NCBI GenBank assembly: GCA_011799875.1
Contig: CM022299.1
Location: forward strand, 209,690,070 to 209,754,069
Length of the DNA: 64,000 bases
DNA from: Thinopyrum elongatum
Taxonomy: Eukaryota; Streptophyta; Magnoliopsida; Poales; Poaceae
Direction of reading: 5' to 3'
Each line of letters begins with the position of its first letter. Position 1 is the stretch's first letter. Below the pieces are notes generated by a model that did no database searches, had not been told where the DNA came from, and saw only the letters and a program-made list of their open reading frames with translations. This document shows positions 12,001 through 22,364 of this stretch, one piece after another. Position numbers and translations under genes: made by a program.

Positions 12001-15000
12001 ATAAGGGGGCTTCCTGATTCTCTTGAACCTGCATTCTGATTCTAGCATCACACGGCAATCCCAGTTGGACCAGGTCACAACAGCGAAGTTCTTGTGCTTT
12101 ATTCCTTTGTCCTCTAACCATTTATCATGCATGAGCAAGGCTTCACTTAGAGGTACACCTCTGTCCACCTAGACATGTATAAACAAAAACAGTATTACTG
12201 ACCAAAATACACAAGTCAAACTGTTGGTCATACATTGCAACACTCTCTTTAACAAGGGCAAAAGATGACTTCATCAAAGTGGCACTTTTCACATTGTAGA
12301 TCATAAAACTATGTGCAAATGACAGGTTTACAAAACTATATAATATAGTTCCCTTTTGTGACATAGGGATTTTACTTGACAAATGTTGACTTTTGACAGC
12401 TCACGCCGACATTCGAATTATAATTTATTAGAAATAAAAATAGAAGGTAAACTATGAACATCATCGGCTAACCTTATGCTTGCTAAGAAAGCTAATGTAA
12501 TGTGACCAAAAGGTAATGTCCTAAGTTTCTCTCACAGAAGGGTAACTACGCTTCTATACAGTCCGTTTATCAGTGTCTAGTCAACTAATGCCCACATCTC
12601 ACCATGAACACGCAGGCCAAGTGCCTAGTTATTTTCCAACATTCGCATCAATGTTGGACACAGAAACAGAATATCTAAGAATTCCTTTTCAAAATGTTTT
12701 ATTATCTTATATCGTTGGATCTACAGATAATATCCATCCAAATTGCTTCGCTCTACAGATCGCTCAGGGAAGCTGTTTGCTCAAACAGTCAAAGGGCAGC
12801 ACTGGCCATCACTCATTATCCACATTGTCCCATCAGCATTCAGTTTCTACCTCGAACTGTTGAGTAACAAACACCATGCCTTCTTTTCTTTTCTTTTTTT
12901 TTGCAAGGAGACACCATCTCTTTAGAATGTTCATAATAGCAAATGACATCTACATAAGGTCAAACAAAGGTCTGCAAAACCCGTAGTGCCCTGATGATAC
13001 CAGTAGTTGTCCGCATTGGCTGTGCACATGACCCAAGGTCAGAGTTACTCACATGAAGCACCTATTAGACCATGATTATTAAGGTGATTGACCCTTTTGC
13101 CTGAGAGTAGCTAAAACCTTGGTATGGTACATTTTGTTTGTCTAATTTGGGATATTTCTTAAGGAAACCAATTTCATGAATCATCCCATAAAACCAGCTT
13201 TGATAGGTCGCGTACACCACCATTCAGCACTCCTATATTAACTTAAGAACTACATGGGCCAAAAGATATGAATACAACACATTGTTTCTATTGGTTATTT
13301 AGTTTACACCCTCATACTTTGCTGCCAGGACCTTGTTTGGTCTCAGGCCTATAAAATCAAGCAACTAGGCATCAACTGCAGTAGCCTCAATGGTTAATCC
13401 CACCTGATTAATGTACAGAAAGAGAAATGCAGAAAAAGGGAGACATGAGCCTGCTTCACAACAGTGTAATCGGAGCTCTGGCCCTGGCCCTGGTGTGTTG
13501 CCACGGCACCCAGCTTTGGCCAGTGGCCACCACCATGTTAAATTTCTGTAGCCAGACAAGTCGAAGGCCCATTGCTCCACTGAAAGGCCTGTGTCCCTTT
13601 CCAGCTCCAGCTGCCGCCAGATTGATCATTGGGTTTGGCACTATTTTCTCGTTGGAGACAATTGGAACAGTATTGCTTGTGGATTCAGGTTCCTTTATTT
13701 CCTATGTAACCAACTGGATCCAGTATTGGTTGAGAAAGCTTTCATATTTTTTCCTTCCGGAAAGAGTTTGAAAGTGTGATTTGCCAAAAGCCGGAAGTGA
13801 ACTGCTCAGTTATACATTACAGAGTTGAAATTATGAATGCCAGAGATCACTTGGTATTATTATTAAATTATAAAATCCTAAGAAGCAAATTACTAAACAC
13901 CAGATTAGATAGAATAACTGAAGAAGAGTGATTCAGTGAAGCTTTCCAAAATTAGCAATGAAACAAAGTTTGTATCGAACTCGCACGAGAAATCTAGCCG
14001 TGAGATCTAGGAAGCATGGGCAACCGACTGGACACTGATGAAGATGTGACTACTTTGAAGGGCCTATGTTGGATAATGGTGGAATTGGCCAGTAAACGAT
14101 GAGAAGAACTACTGCCACTGTGCCACATGTATGTACTATGGAAGTACAGAGTGCAAGCTGTATTTATCCTGGTTAGCATCTAGAATAAATATATATTTTG
14201 GCTTACGGAATATGCCCAATTGGGTATGTAGCTTAGGGTTTCATTTAAAAATCCATAGAAAATGTACAAACGAAGCTAGTTTCCATGTGTGTACATAATT
14301 GACACTAGCATGAAAGCTCATTTGGTTTCTGCCATATGCTCTATAATTATACTGCATAGGTGATTGCTTACTAAGTCAAGCTATTCACTAATGGAATCAT
14401 GTTGAAAACTAATAAGTAATTGCTGACTATAATTATCAAACATATGAATATTCAAAAGCAAGAATAGCTCTAACCTGAATCTGTTGTATACCGGTAAGCT
14501 CCTTGCAGAAGTCAGTCAAATTTTGATGATATGCTGGTCGAACATATGTTTGAAAGGAAGCTTCTAATTGTCCCGTTGCACTGTTAACCAAGACAGATGG
14601 AAACTCAATGATCTCTTGTGGATGTGGGTTATTCTCCTTGTCACAGGTTGCTTCAAAGTCAATAACCACAAAATATTGAAATTCCTGAAGTTGTGCATCA
14701 TGAGGGTAACCTTGAGGGAGCATCTTCAAGGGGAACTGAACTCTTCTCTCAATGGGGAAACAGGTATCCCTATTTATCTGATAAAACTGATTGTCAAATC
14801 CATAAGGTTGTGGCTGCCGCAGGATTTGGTAATCAGAATAAACATGCGGCCAGGCATAAAATTCCTGGCGGTAGAAGGGTCTGCTAAATGCTTGATTTGG
14901 GAGAGGAGATGCCCCCCATACTTTATCTGCTGCAATACTATCATTCTTTTTTTCATTATTCTCGGGAAATCCTTCAATGCCACCTCTATGTTCTTGAGGG

Positions 15001-16202
15001 TTATACTGAGAAATATTTGGCTTGAGACACCCTGGAGGTGCCTCGTTATTAACTTGCATTTCCTCTGCATTGATAAAAGTAGATAAGAATAAGATAGAAC
15101 TAATATAGCAAGGTAAGACAGTACATGGAGTTAAGGAAAACAGTTAGCTTGCACATATAACATGATAATTTTCAATGAACCTTTTAGGGACCAAAACGAT
15201 ACCGAGAACACCATATTTATTATAAGCAGATAATGGCTGAAGCAATTGGCTAAGCTCGAAGCAACATACAAATGTCACAATTAAAGACAGAATCAGAAAA
15301 GAAAGATGAAAACCTGATGGTCAATTGTAACGATGATTAGTTAGCAGCTATAGACATTCACTATCTAGAAAAGTGTAGCATGAATTTGTTCCAGTCAAAT
15401 GGATATCACGGCGTGTACTCAAAATACAGTAGCTAGAGGTCTTTGGCAGAAGAAGTGAGAAATTTTATGTTTCAGTTGGTTCTATGTTCTTACAGTTTTT
15501 ATTTTTTTCCTACGACAAGTGCCGTGGAATTTAGGAGGAACAACCGAACAAGTAAATGAAACCAATTACAGGGGGCCATCCTAAACCAACTTAACCGAAA
15601 ACCCTTTAATAATAATAGCTCAAACGCAACACTCTTAACTCTGTCCATAAACAGATCTTATAGAAACATAAATATAGCAGCCTTTAGCACTATCACCAGT
15701 GCATTAGCCTTTGCTACTCGTCAATTTATAGAACACACACCTTTTGCTGCGGAGGAGAACTACGTAGTTGCTACCACGTGATGTCAGCCAAGGGCGGATT
15801 TCAGTTTACACTGGTCCGAACCAAACATGACTGCTGACAGAAACTACAAGCACTAACCAAATGCGCCATCCGTTTTTAGCAAAAAATCCACAGTAGCCCG
15901 TAGAAGTGAGTAGCAAAATTCAACTGCGGATATGCCCCTGTGACCAGTTCATGCCTAAAAAACTTGCTGACAGCCGAACAAGCACCACATCCAATGTTAC
16001 CCAGAATTGCAACGGAGGCACACTGAATCCCCCGAAGGAGAGGGGTTCGGCCTACTGCCCGTCGTCCCCACCAAAAATTGCCTCGAAAACCTCGGACAAA
16101 TCGCAGCTTTGCCCGCGCCGCCACTGGACAGTGGAGAAGAGGGAGGGAGATCAAGATCTAGAGGGGAGGGAGGATCTGACCTGCGCGTTGGTGATCAATC
16201 AT
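8554..16202 (-). CDS. ERI1/ERI2-like DEDDh 3'-5' exoribonuclease with GRF zinc finger (4 coding exons)
   Basis: Coding exons on the minus strand are 16202-16181, 15064-14475, 12168-11993 and 9040-8554. All junctions are GT-AG and join in frame to 1275 nt, or 424 residues. The ATG at 16202 has no in-frame ATG upstream in the bases checked. The exonuclease domain spans about residues 138-315. Its catalytic set is complete: D143 and E145 in VIDFEATCD, D241 in SNWDCR, and H298 and D303 in AHCGLDD. The C-terminus has C381, C383, C406 and C417 in the pattern of a GRF zinc finger (GRHFYGC, then CTFFAW). Exonuclease plus GRF is the ERI2 arrangement. ERI1-family enzymes trim structured RNA 3' ends such as small RNAs, histone mRNA or 5.8S rRNA. 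The actual substrate here is unknown. Residues 1-130 are Gln/Asn/Pro-rich with no recognised domain and no obvious transit peptide. Confidence 0.9.
9301..9393. mobile_element. Stowaway MITE in intron 3
   Basis: A 93-bp palindromic element has ends ctccctccgtccc and gggatcgagggag and TA duplications at 9299-9300 and 9394-9395. It is the same size and class as the copy at 4191-4283, but less palindromic and therefore probably older. Confidence 0.93.
9960..11440 (+). mobile_element. GC-rich inserted block of unknown class in intron 3
   Basis: GC content rises sharply against the AT-rich intron on both sides. The block has a CT/C-rich leader near 10060-10090, a run of about 16 G at 10664, and a 55-bp tandem duplication. 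It ends near tgttacccgcgaaaaaaga, which could be a short A-rich tail. Open frames of up to 216 codons are low-complexity and show no transposase, reverse transcriptase or host domain. It may be a non-autonomous retroposon or captured sequence; no target duplication was found. Confidence 0.4.
10888..10997. repeat. 55-bp tandem duplication
   Basis: Two adjacent units begin gtggaggtttgttgga and end tttgtcaggg, at 10888-10942 and 10943-10997, with about two differences. This indicates recent duplication inside the GC-rich block. Confidence 0.85.
11993..12168 (-). other. Exonuclease gene, exon 3
   Basis: This 176-nt exon has acceptor tctag and donor AACAG/GTAACA. It encodes residues 205-262 plus two bases of codon 263. 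It contains the Exo II segment VTWSNWDCRVML with catalytic D241. Confidence 0.9.
12169..14474 (-). other. Intron 2 of the exonuclease gene (2306 bp)
   Basis: It is bounded by GT (14474-14473) and AG (12170-12169). Frames of up to 114 codons around 13427-13771 have no recognisable domain and no splice context, and are treated as chance. No MITE or LTR ends were seen. Confidence 0.8.
14475..15064 (-). other. Exonuclease gene, exon 2
   Basis: This 590-nt exon has acceptor aatgcag/AGG and donor ATTCAG/GTTAGA. It encodes the end of codon 8 through residue 204: the low-complexity N-terminal region and the Exo I motif FVVIDFEATC with D143 and E145, ending at the conserved DFCKELTGIQQ segment. Confidence 0.9.
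15065..16180 (-). other. Intron 1 of the exonuclease gene (1116 bp)
   Basis: The donor GTCAGA is at 16180 and the acceptor AG at 15066-15065. Nothing else was recognised. Frames near 15876-16154 and 16007-16306 lie on GC-rich leader/intron sequence and have no domain. Confidence 0.75.
16181..16202 (-). other. Exonuclease gene, exon 1 coding part
   Basis: ATG at 16202-16200 begins seven codons (MIDHQRA) plus one base. They join exactly in frame with exon 2, where the next codons are Glu-Glu-Met. If this exon were not used, translation could begin at the ATG at 15059, shortening the protein by nine residues. Confidence 0.75.
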
Positions 16203-16476
16203 GGCCGTGGGCGTTAACGCAGCGCTGCACCATCCGGATCAGAACTCCCCCCCGCGTCACACGACCTGATCGATCCCCCCCGGCAGAAAGAAAAAGAAAA
16301 AAATAAGAGAAATCAGCAGATCAGCGCGCGCGACGGCGAGATCGAGCAAGAGAGATAAGAGGCGTGAATCCGGCTTTTGTCCGCGCACTCACGCACGTAC
16401 GTACATGTGACTGCGAGAACCAGAGCGGGAGGGAAGAACAGAGCGGCCACCACCCGACGACCCACCCCCTCTCTCC

Positions 16477-16485
16477 TCTATACCC
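16477..16485 (-). promoter_or_regulatory. Candidate TATA box of the exonuclease gene
   Basis: The minus strand reads GGTATAGAG in a CT/GA-rich setting, about 275 bases upstream of the start codon. The segment from about 16450 to 16203 would be a GC/CT-rich 5' UTR. This is weak evidence by itself but correctly placed. Confidence 0.35.
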
Positions 16486-16499
16486 TCCTCTCTGCCTAT

Positions 16500-17121
16500 C
16501 CCAGCGACGGGTCGGACGGGGATCGGGTGCAACTGCCCAACAGCGCGTACGGGTCAGCGACCCAATGGTGGCGCGACACGCTGGTTTTGGGTCCTTTTCG
16601 CGGCTCCGGTATCGGCCGGCGGTATAGTGTGCCCAAGGGAAAAGGCTGGAACGGCGCATCGGCGTCACCACCGTCCAAATTGGTGATTCCTTTTTTTTTT
16701 TTTGAGGGATTCAATAGTATCATACTACGATTGAAATTGGAGTTTGTTTTAGGTTTTCAAAAGTTGCTGACCTTGCAGGATTTGCAACTATTTCCAACTT
16801 CAAATATACAAGTGAATATACAATCCCATCCCCACCCCTCAAAAAAGATAGACGCGTGCGTCTTATAGGGCACGTTTGGTAGGTTGTATATACCTCAGCT
16901 AGGCCCGCGCGGAAAGAAAATGGACCGTTTGGTTACCTGCATTCACTGTTGGACATGCATAGCACGAACATTAAAGCATCTATGGGCTTGCATCCAAAGG
17001 AACGCTAAAATCAGCCGTTTTTGTGGAGTCAGGCCCGCGCGGTGCAACCCTAGGCACGTGGACGTGGGCGGTTGCACGCATGGATGCGGCCCCGAGAAGT
17101 CGCGTTGTTTCCCGACGCGTC
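16500..17121. promoter_or_regulatory. Shared intergenic region between divergent gene starts
   Basis: The exonuclease gene reads left and the gene starting near 17155 reads right, with about 1056 bases between start codons. The interval contains a T tract (16685-16702) and G/C-rich boxes. It is a candidate bidirectional promoter. No specific factor site is claimed. Confidence 0.4.
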
Positions 17122-17264
17122 GTCATAAATTACCCTCACCACTCTCTCCCCTCTTCCCCACTCACACCGGCGGCGACCACCGGAGCTCTAGTGCGAATCG
17201 ATCCAAGACGGCGGCAACCATCGGAGTGACTGCAGACCTCCACTGGAACGCATCGGCCATGGCG
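17122..17264 (+). CDS. Promoter, leader and first exon of an unidentified host gene (partial)
   Basis: A TATA-like cataaatta at 17126-17134 is followed by a CT-rich leader. ATG GCG at 17259-17264 then meets a consensus donor (GTAAGT) at 17265. Only two codons precede the intron, so the product cannot be named. The presumed intron runs into a truncated LTR at 17404 and no later exon was recognised, so the gene is probably broken. Alternatively, the ATG and GTAAGT could be coincidental. Confidence 0.5.
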
Positions 17265-17403
17265 GTAAGTCCTCGTCCTCTCTGTAGATTAACTGCTTTC
17301 GACTCGGGCTAGATTAGATTAGATTAGAGCACGCGATTGGAGAGTTAGGGAGGGGATTGAACACATCGGGGGTGGAGGATTACCATCAATCGATTCTACA
17401 TTG

Positions 17404-18790
17404 ACGGGTAAAAGGATAGGTAAAATTGTAGTAGATTGGTTAAATAGATCTCGCGGGAACGCGAGATAAAATAAATAAATAAAAATTGCAGCAAGGTATT
17501 TTTGTGTTTTTGGATTAATAGATCTAAAAATAAAAGCAAATAAAAATAGATCTCGAAGGCAAATATATTAAAGAAGAAACCCGGGGGCCGTAGGTTTCAC
17601 TAGTGGCTTCTCTCGAGAAAAATAGCATACGGTAGGTAAACAAATTACTGTTGGGCAATTGATAGAACTTCAAATAATTATGACAATATCCAGGCAATGA
17701 TCATTATATAGGAATCACGTCCAAGATTAGTAGACCAACTCCTGCCTGCATCTACTACTATTACTCCACACATCGACCGCTATCCAGCATGCATCTAGTG
17801 TATTAAGTTCATGGAAAAACGGAGTAATGCAATAAGAACGATGACATGATGTAGACAAGATCTATTTATGTAGAAATAGACCCCATCTTGTTATCCTTAA
17901 TAGCAACGATACATACGTGTCGGTTCCCCTTCTGTCACTGGGATCAAGCACCGTAAGATTGAACCCATCGCAAAGCACCTCTTCCCATTGCAAGATAAAT
18001 AGATCAAGTTGGCCAAACAAAACCCAAATATCGGAGAAGAAATACGAGGCTATAAGCAATCATGCATATAAGAGATCAAAGAAGACTCAAATAACTTTCA
18101 TGGATAAAAACATATATCTGATCATAAACTCAAAGTTCATCGGATCCCAACAAACACACCGCAAAAAGAGTTACATCATATGGATCTCTAAGAGACCATT
18201 GTATTGAGAATCAAACGAGAGAGAGAAAGCCATCTAGCTGCTGCCTACGGACCCATAGGTCTACAATGAACTACTCACGCATCATCGGAGAGGCACCAAT
18301 GGGGATGATGAACCCCTCCGTGATGGTGTCTAGATTGGATCTGGTGTTTCTGGAACTTGCGACGGCTGGAATTGATTTTCGTCGACTCCCCTAGGGTTTC
18401 TGGAATATTGGGGTATTTATAAAGCAAAGAGGCGGTGCGGGAGCCCACCGAGGTGGGCACAACCCACCTGGGCGCGCCTGGGCCCCCAGGCGCGCCCTGG
18501 TGGGTTGTGCTCCCCTCGGAGCACCTCTCTGGTACTTCTTTGGCCCAACAGGTGTCTCCTGGTCCAGAAAAAATCCACAAAAAGTTTCACTGCATTTGGA
18601 CTCCGTTTGGTATTGATTTCCTGGGATGTAAAAAACAAGCAGAAAACAGCAACTGGCACTGGGCACTATGTCAATAGGTTAGTACCAAAAAATGATATAA
18701 AATGATTATAAAATGATTGTAAAACATCCAAGAATGATAATATAACAGCATGGAACAATAAAAAATTATAGATACATTGGAGACGTATCA
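17404..18790 (-). repeat. 3' LTR of element B (truncated)
   Basis: It matches 22563-23937. The left junction at 17404 shares only the bases ac with the sequence it replaces. A minus-strand TATA box (TATAAATA) lies at 18414-18421. Confidence 0.9.
18414..18421 (-). promoter_or_regulatory. TATA box in the B 3' LTR
   Basis: The minus strand reads TATAAATA; the equivalent in the 5' LTR is at 23573-23580. The position matches the TATA-like sites of elements A, D and F. Confidence 0.5.
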
Positions 18791-20109
18791 GCATCCCCAA
18801 GCTTAATTCCTGCTCGTCCTCGAGTAGGTAAATGATAAAACAGAATTTTTGATGTGGAATGCTGCCTAACATGTTCATCACATATTCTTTTCTTTGTAGC
18901 ATGGACATTTGGACTTTTATATGGTTCAAAGCAATAGTCTAGTTTTGACATGAGGACTTTAATACTCAAGCATATCAACAAGCAACCATGTCTTTCAAAA
19001 TATCAACACTAAAGCAAGTTATCCCTGGCCCATTATGCTCAATCATTGGTCCATTCATGAAATACACTCGAATATTAGCTACACCCAATGCTCAAGTACG
19101 ATCATAGTGCCCCTTAGTTGGTGCTTTATAAGAGAAGATGGAGACTCAAGTAAAAATAAAAATTGCATAAAGTAAAAGAAAGGCCCTTCGCGGAGGGAAG
19201 TAGGGATTTGTAGAGGTGCCAGAGCTCAAAGCTTAAATTGAGAGATAAAAAACATTTTGAGAGGCATACTTTTCCCACTAACGAAAATGACTTAGAGTTC
19301 CCTATACTTTCCATGCTAGATATATCATAGGCGGTTCCCAAACAAAAATTAAAGTTTATTCCTTTTTCCACCATACTTTCACTTTCCATGGCTAGCCGTA
19401 TCCACGGGTGCCCTCCATACCAACACTTTCCAAGGAATTTATTATTTGACAACATAAAGTAAATTCATTTTTCATTTCAGGACTGGGCATCCCTAATACC
19501 TTTGTCGTACTCTCGTGCAATGACAAGTGACTAAACACTCATCGTGAGAATAACACATCTAGCATGAAAAAATATCGACCACCCCTCACCGCCTCGCGAG
19601 CGGTACGAGCACACAAAAGAGAAATTTATTTTGAAAATTAGAGATGGCACATACAAATTTGCTTAGAACGGCACGGAAATACCGCATATAGGTAGGTATA
19701 GTGGACTCATATGGCAAAACTGGTTTAAAGGGTTTTGGATGCACAAGTAGTGATCATACTTAGTGCAAATGAAGGCTAGCAAAAAGATTGAGAAGCGTCC
19801 AACCAAGAAACGAAAAATCTCGTAAGCAAGCATTAAGCATAATTAACACCGAATAATGCACCACAAGTAGGATATAATTTCATTGCATAACTATTGACTT
19901 TCGTGCTTGCATAGGGAATCACAAACCTTAACACCAATATTCTTACTAAAGCATATTTACTCATCAACATGACTCACATATCATATCGTCATATCTCAAA
20001 ACTATTACGAAGAATCAAGTTTATTTTGTCCAATGATCTTCATGAAAGTTTTTATTATATCCTCCTTGGATATCTATCACTTTGGAACTAATTTCATATG
20101 TTGCTTTTA

Positions 20110-20350
20110 CTAAGCTCAAACAAATATAAGTGAAGAACATGAGCATAATATTTCTTTCTCTCAAATTAATTTAAGTGAAGCAAGAGAGAATTTCTTTAAA
20201 ATTTTACTAACTCCCAAATAAATCTAAGTGAAGCATGAGAGCATTTCTTCAAAAATAACAAAGCACACCGTGCTCAAAAAAAGATATAAGTGAAGCACTA
20301 GAGCAATTCCATAGCTCATAAAAAATTAAGTGAAGCATAGGAGCAAGCAT
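20110..20350 (-). repeat. Expanded AAGTGAAGC motif array in element B
   Basis: The phrase taagtgaagca/aac occurs about five or six times over 240 bp, more than in A, D or F. This suggests local expansion of the shared array. Confidence 0.7.
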
Positions 20351-20525
20351 AGCATAATTTTTGGCTTTCTCAAAAAGGTGTGTCCAGCAAGGATTCAAGA
20401 CTTAAAATAAAAAGCAAAACAAGCAAAGACTCATATCATACAAGACACTCCAAGCAAAACTCATAATATGTGACGAATAAAAATATAGCTCCAAGTAAAA
20501 TACCGATGGTCGTTAGAAGAAAGAT

Positions 20526-20548
20526 GGGATGCCACTCGGGGGCATCCC
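20526..20548. repeat. Hairpin with PPT-like arm, element B
   Basis: Arms gggatgcc and ggcatccc lie around a short loop, followed by aagctta. It is the homologue of 3260-3283. A second copy of catccccaagctta follows near 20609. Confidence 0.7.
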
Positions 20549-21272
20549 AAGCTTAGTTGCTTGATACTTCTTGAATATTACCTTGGGGTGCCTCGGGCAT
20601 CCCCAAGCTTAGCCTTTTGCTAATCCTTATTCCTTCATCCATCGTAATCTCACCCAAAACTTGAAAACTTCAATCACACAAAACTCAACAAAACCTTCAT
20701 GAGATCCGTTAGTATAAGAAAACCAATCTTTACTTTAAGTACTGTAGAAAACCCATTCAAATTTTGTTCTTGCATTATATCTACTGTATTCTAACTTTTC
20801 TATGGCAAAAACTCTTCAAAGAAAACCATAGATTCATCAAAATAAGCACACAATGCAAAGAAAACAGAATCTGTCAAAAACAGAACAGTCTGCAAAGATA
20901 CGAATTGCTCTCATACTTCTAAACTCCAAAAATTCTGAAAAATTAGGACAACAGAGGCAATTTGTATATCAATGTTGTGTAAAAAAATCAGAATTTTTCG
21001 TCTCTGATTTGAATTTTCAAAATTGTTTTACTGGATGCAAAAGTTTCTGTTTTCCAACAAGATCAAATCAACTATCACCCAAATCATCCCAAAGGCTTTG
21101 CTTGCCACAAACACTAATTTAAACCACAAAAACACATCTAATCAGAGGCATAATTGGGTAATTTATTGAAAACAGCAAGAAAACCAAAAAGCAAAAAGAT
21201 ACAAATTGGGTTGCCTCCCAACAAGCGCTATCGTTTTATGCCCCTAGCTAGGCATAATGATTTTAATGATGC

Positions 21273-22112
21273 TCACATGGAAGATAAGAATTGAAGCACA
21301 AAGAGAGCATCATCTAGCATATGACAAACACTTTTAAGTCTAACATACTTCCTATGCATAGGAATTTTATAAGCAAACAAATTATCATGACAAGAAATAT
21401 CTAACATATGCAAAGGAAAGGAATAAAACATTGACAATCTCAACATAACGAGAGGAAATTTAGTAACATGAAAATTTCTACAACCATATTTCCCTTTCTC
21501 ATAATAATTAAATGTGGGATCATATTCAAATTCAACAATATAACTATCACATAAAATATTCTCTTCATGATCCACATGCATGCAAAGTTGACACTCTTCC
21601 AAAATAGTGGGATTATCATCAAATAAAGTCATGACCTCTCCAAGCCCACTTTTATCAAAAAATTCGTAAGACTGAACATAATCCAAAGTAGTGGGATCAT
21701 TATTACCTAGAGTTGACACTCTTCCAAACCCACTTTCAATATTATCGGAAACATATTCATCGTGAGGCTTAAATAAATTTTCAATATCATAATAAGAATC
21801 ACCCCAATCATGAGCATTGCAATAAGTAGTGGACATATCAAAATTAGCATCCCCAAGCTTGGGGTTTTGCATATTATTAGCACAATTGACATTAATAGAA
21901 TTTATAATAACATCATTGCAATCATGCTTTTCATTCAAGGAGCTATCATGAACCACTTTATAAATTCCTTCGTTTAAAACTTCATCACAATTTTCAGATT
22001 CATAAATCTCAAGCAAAACTTCATAAAGATAATCTAGTGATCTCAATTCACTAGCAATTGGTTCATCATAATTGGATCTTTTGAAAAGATTAGCAAGTGG
22101 ATGAGGATCCAT
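21273..22112 (-). CDS. Intact 279-codon ORF of element B, gag-linker related, function unknown
   Basis: It starts MDPHPLANLF about 225 bases inside the primer site and is uninterrupted. It is acidic and Asn/Asp-rich, with no zinc knuckle or protease motif. Around residues 150-170 the stretch DKSGLGEVMTLFDDNPTIL parallels DKSGIGEVKTLSSDEPTLL in the gag-protease linker of element F, so it likely derives from that region. Element A has a broken copy. Being intact in a gag-pol-less element, it may have been maintained until recent transposition. No function can be assigned. Confidence 0.7.
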   Translation of the reverse strand: MDPHPLANLFKRSNYDEPIASELRSLDYLYEVLLEIYESENCDEVLNEGIYKVVHDSSLNEKHDCNDVIINSINVNCANNMQNPKLGDANFDMSTTYCNAHDWGDSYYDIENLFKPHDEYVSDNIESGFGRVSTLGNNDPTTLDYVQSYEFFDKSGLGEVMTLFDDNPTILEECQLCMHVDHEENILCDSYIVEFEYDPTFNYYEKGKYGCRNFHVTKFPLVMLRLSMFYSFPLHMLDISCHDNLFAYKIPMHRKYVRLKSVCHMLDDALFVLQFLSSM

Positions 22113-22335
22113 AATAATAGATTTTTATCAAGCGAGGATGCAAGCAAATAGAAGGCACATGGCAACACAAGCAAACATGAGATCTGACGAGAAAAAGGCG
22201 AACGAAAAAGAGGGCGAATAAAACGGCAAATTTTTGTGAAGTGGGGGAGAGGAAAACGAGAGGCAAATGGCAAATAATGTAAATTACAAGGAGATGATAT
22301 TTATGATTAGGAACCTGGTAGATGTTGATGATGTC

Positions 22336-22353
22336 TCCCCGGCAACGGCGACA
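22336..22353 (-). other. Primer-binding site of element B (tRNA-Asp type)
   Basis: The minus strand reads TGTCGCCGTTGCCGGGGA, one mismatch from the exact tRNA-Asp complement present in element D. Confidence 0.85.
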
Positions 22354-22364
22354 GAAATTCCTTT

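Noticed and set aside
13427..13771. 114-codon frame in intron 2
   Set aside because: No domain, no fitting splice sites, and on the strand opposite to the gene.
18391..18677. Overlapping 80-101 codon frames in the B LTRs (also at 23500-23825)
   Set aside because: They are conserved only because the two LTRs are copies of each other, and they span the LTR promoter.
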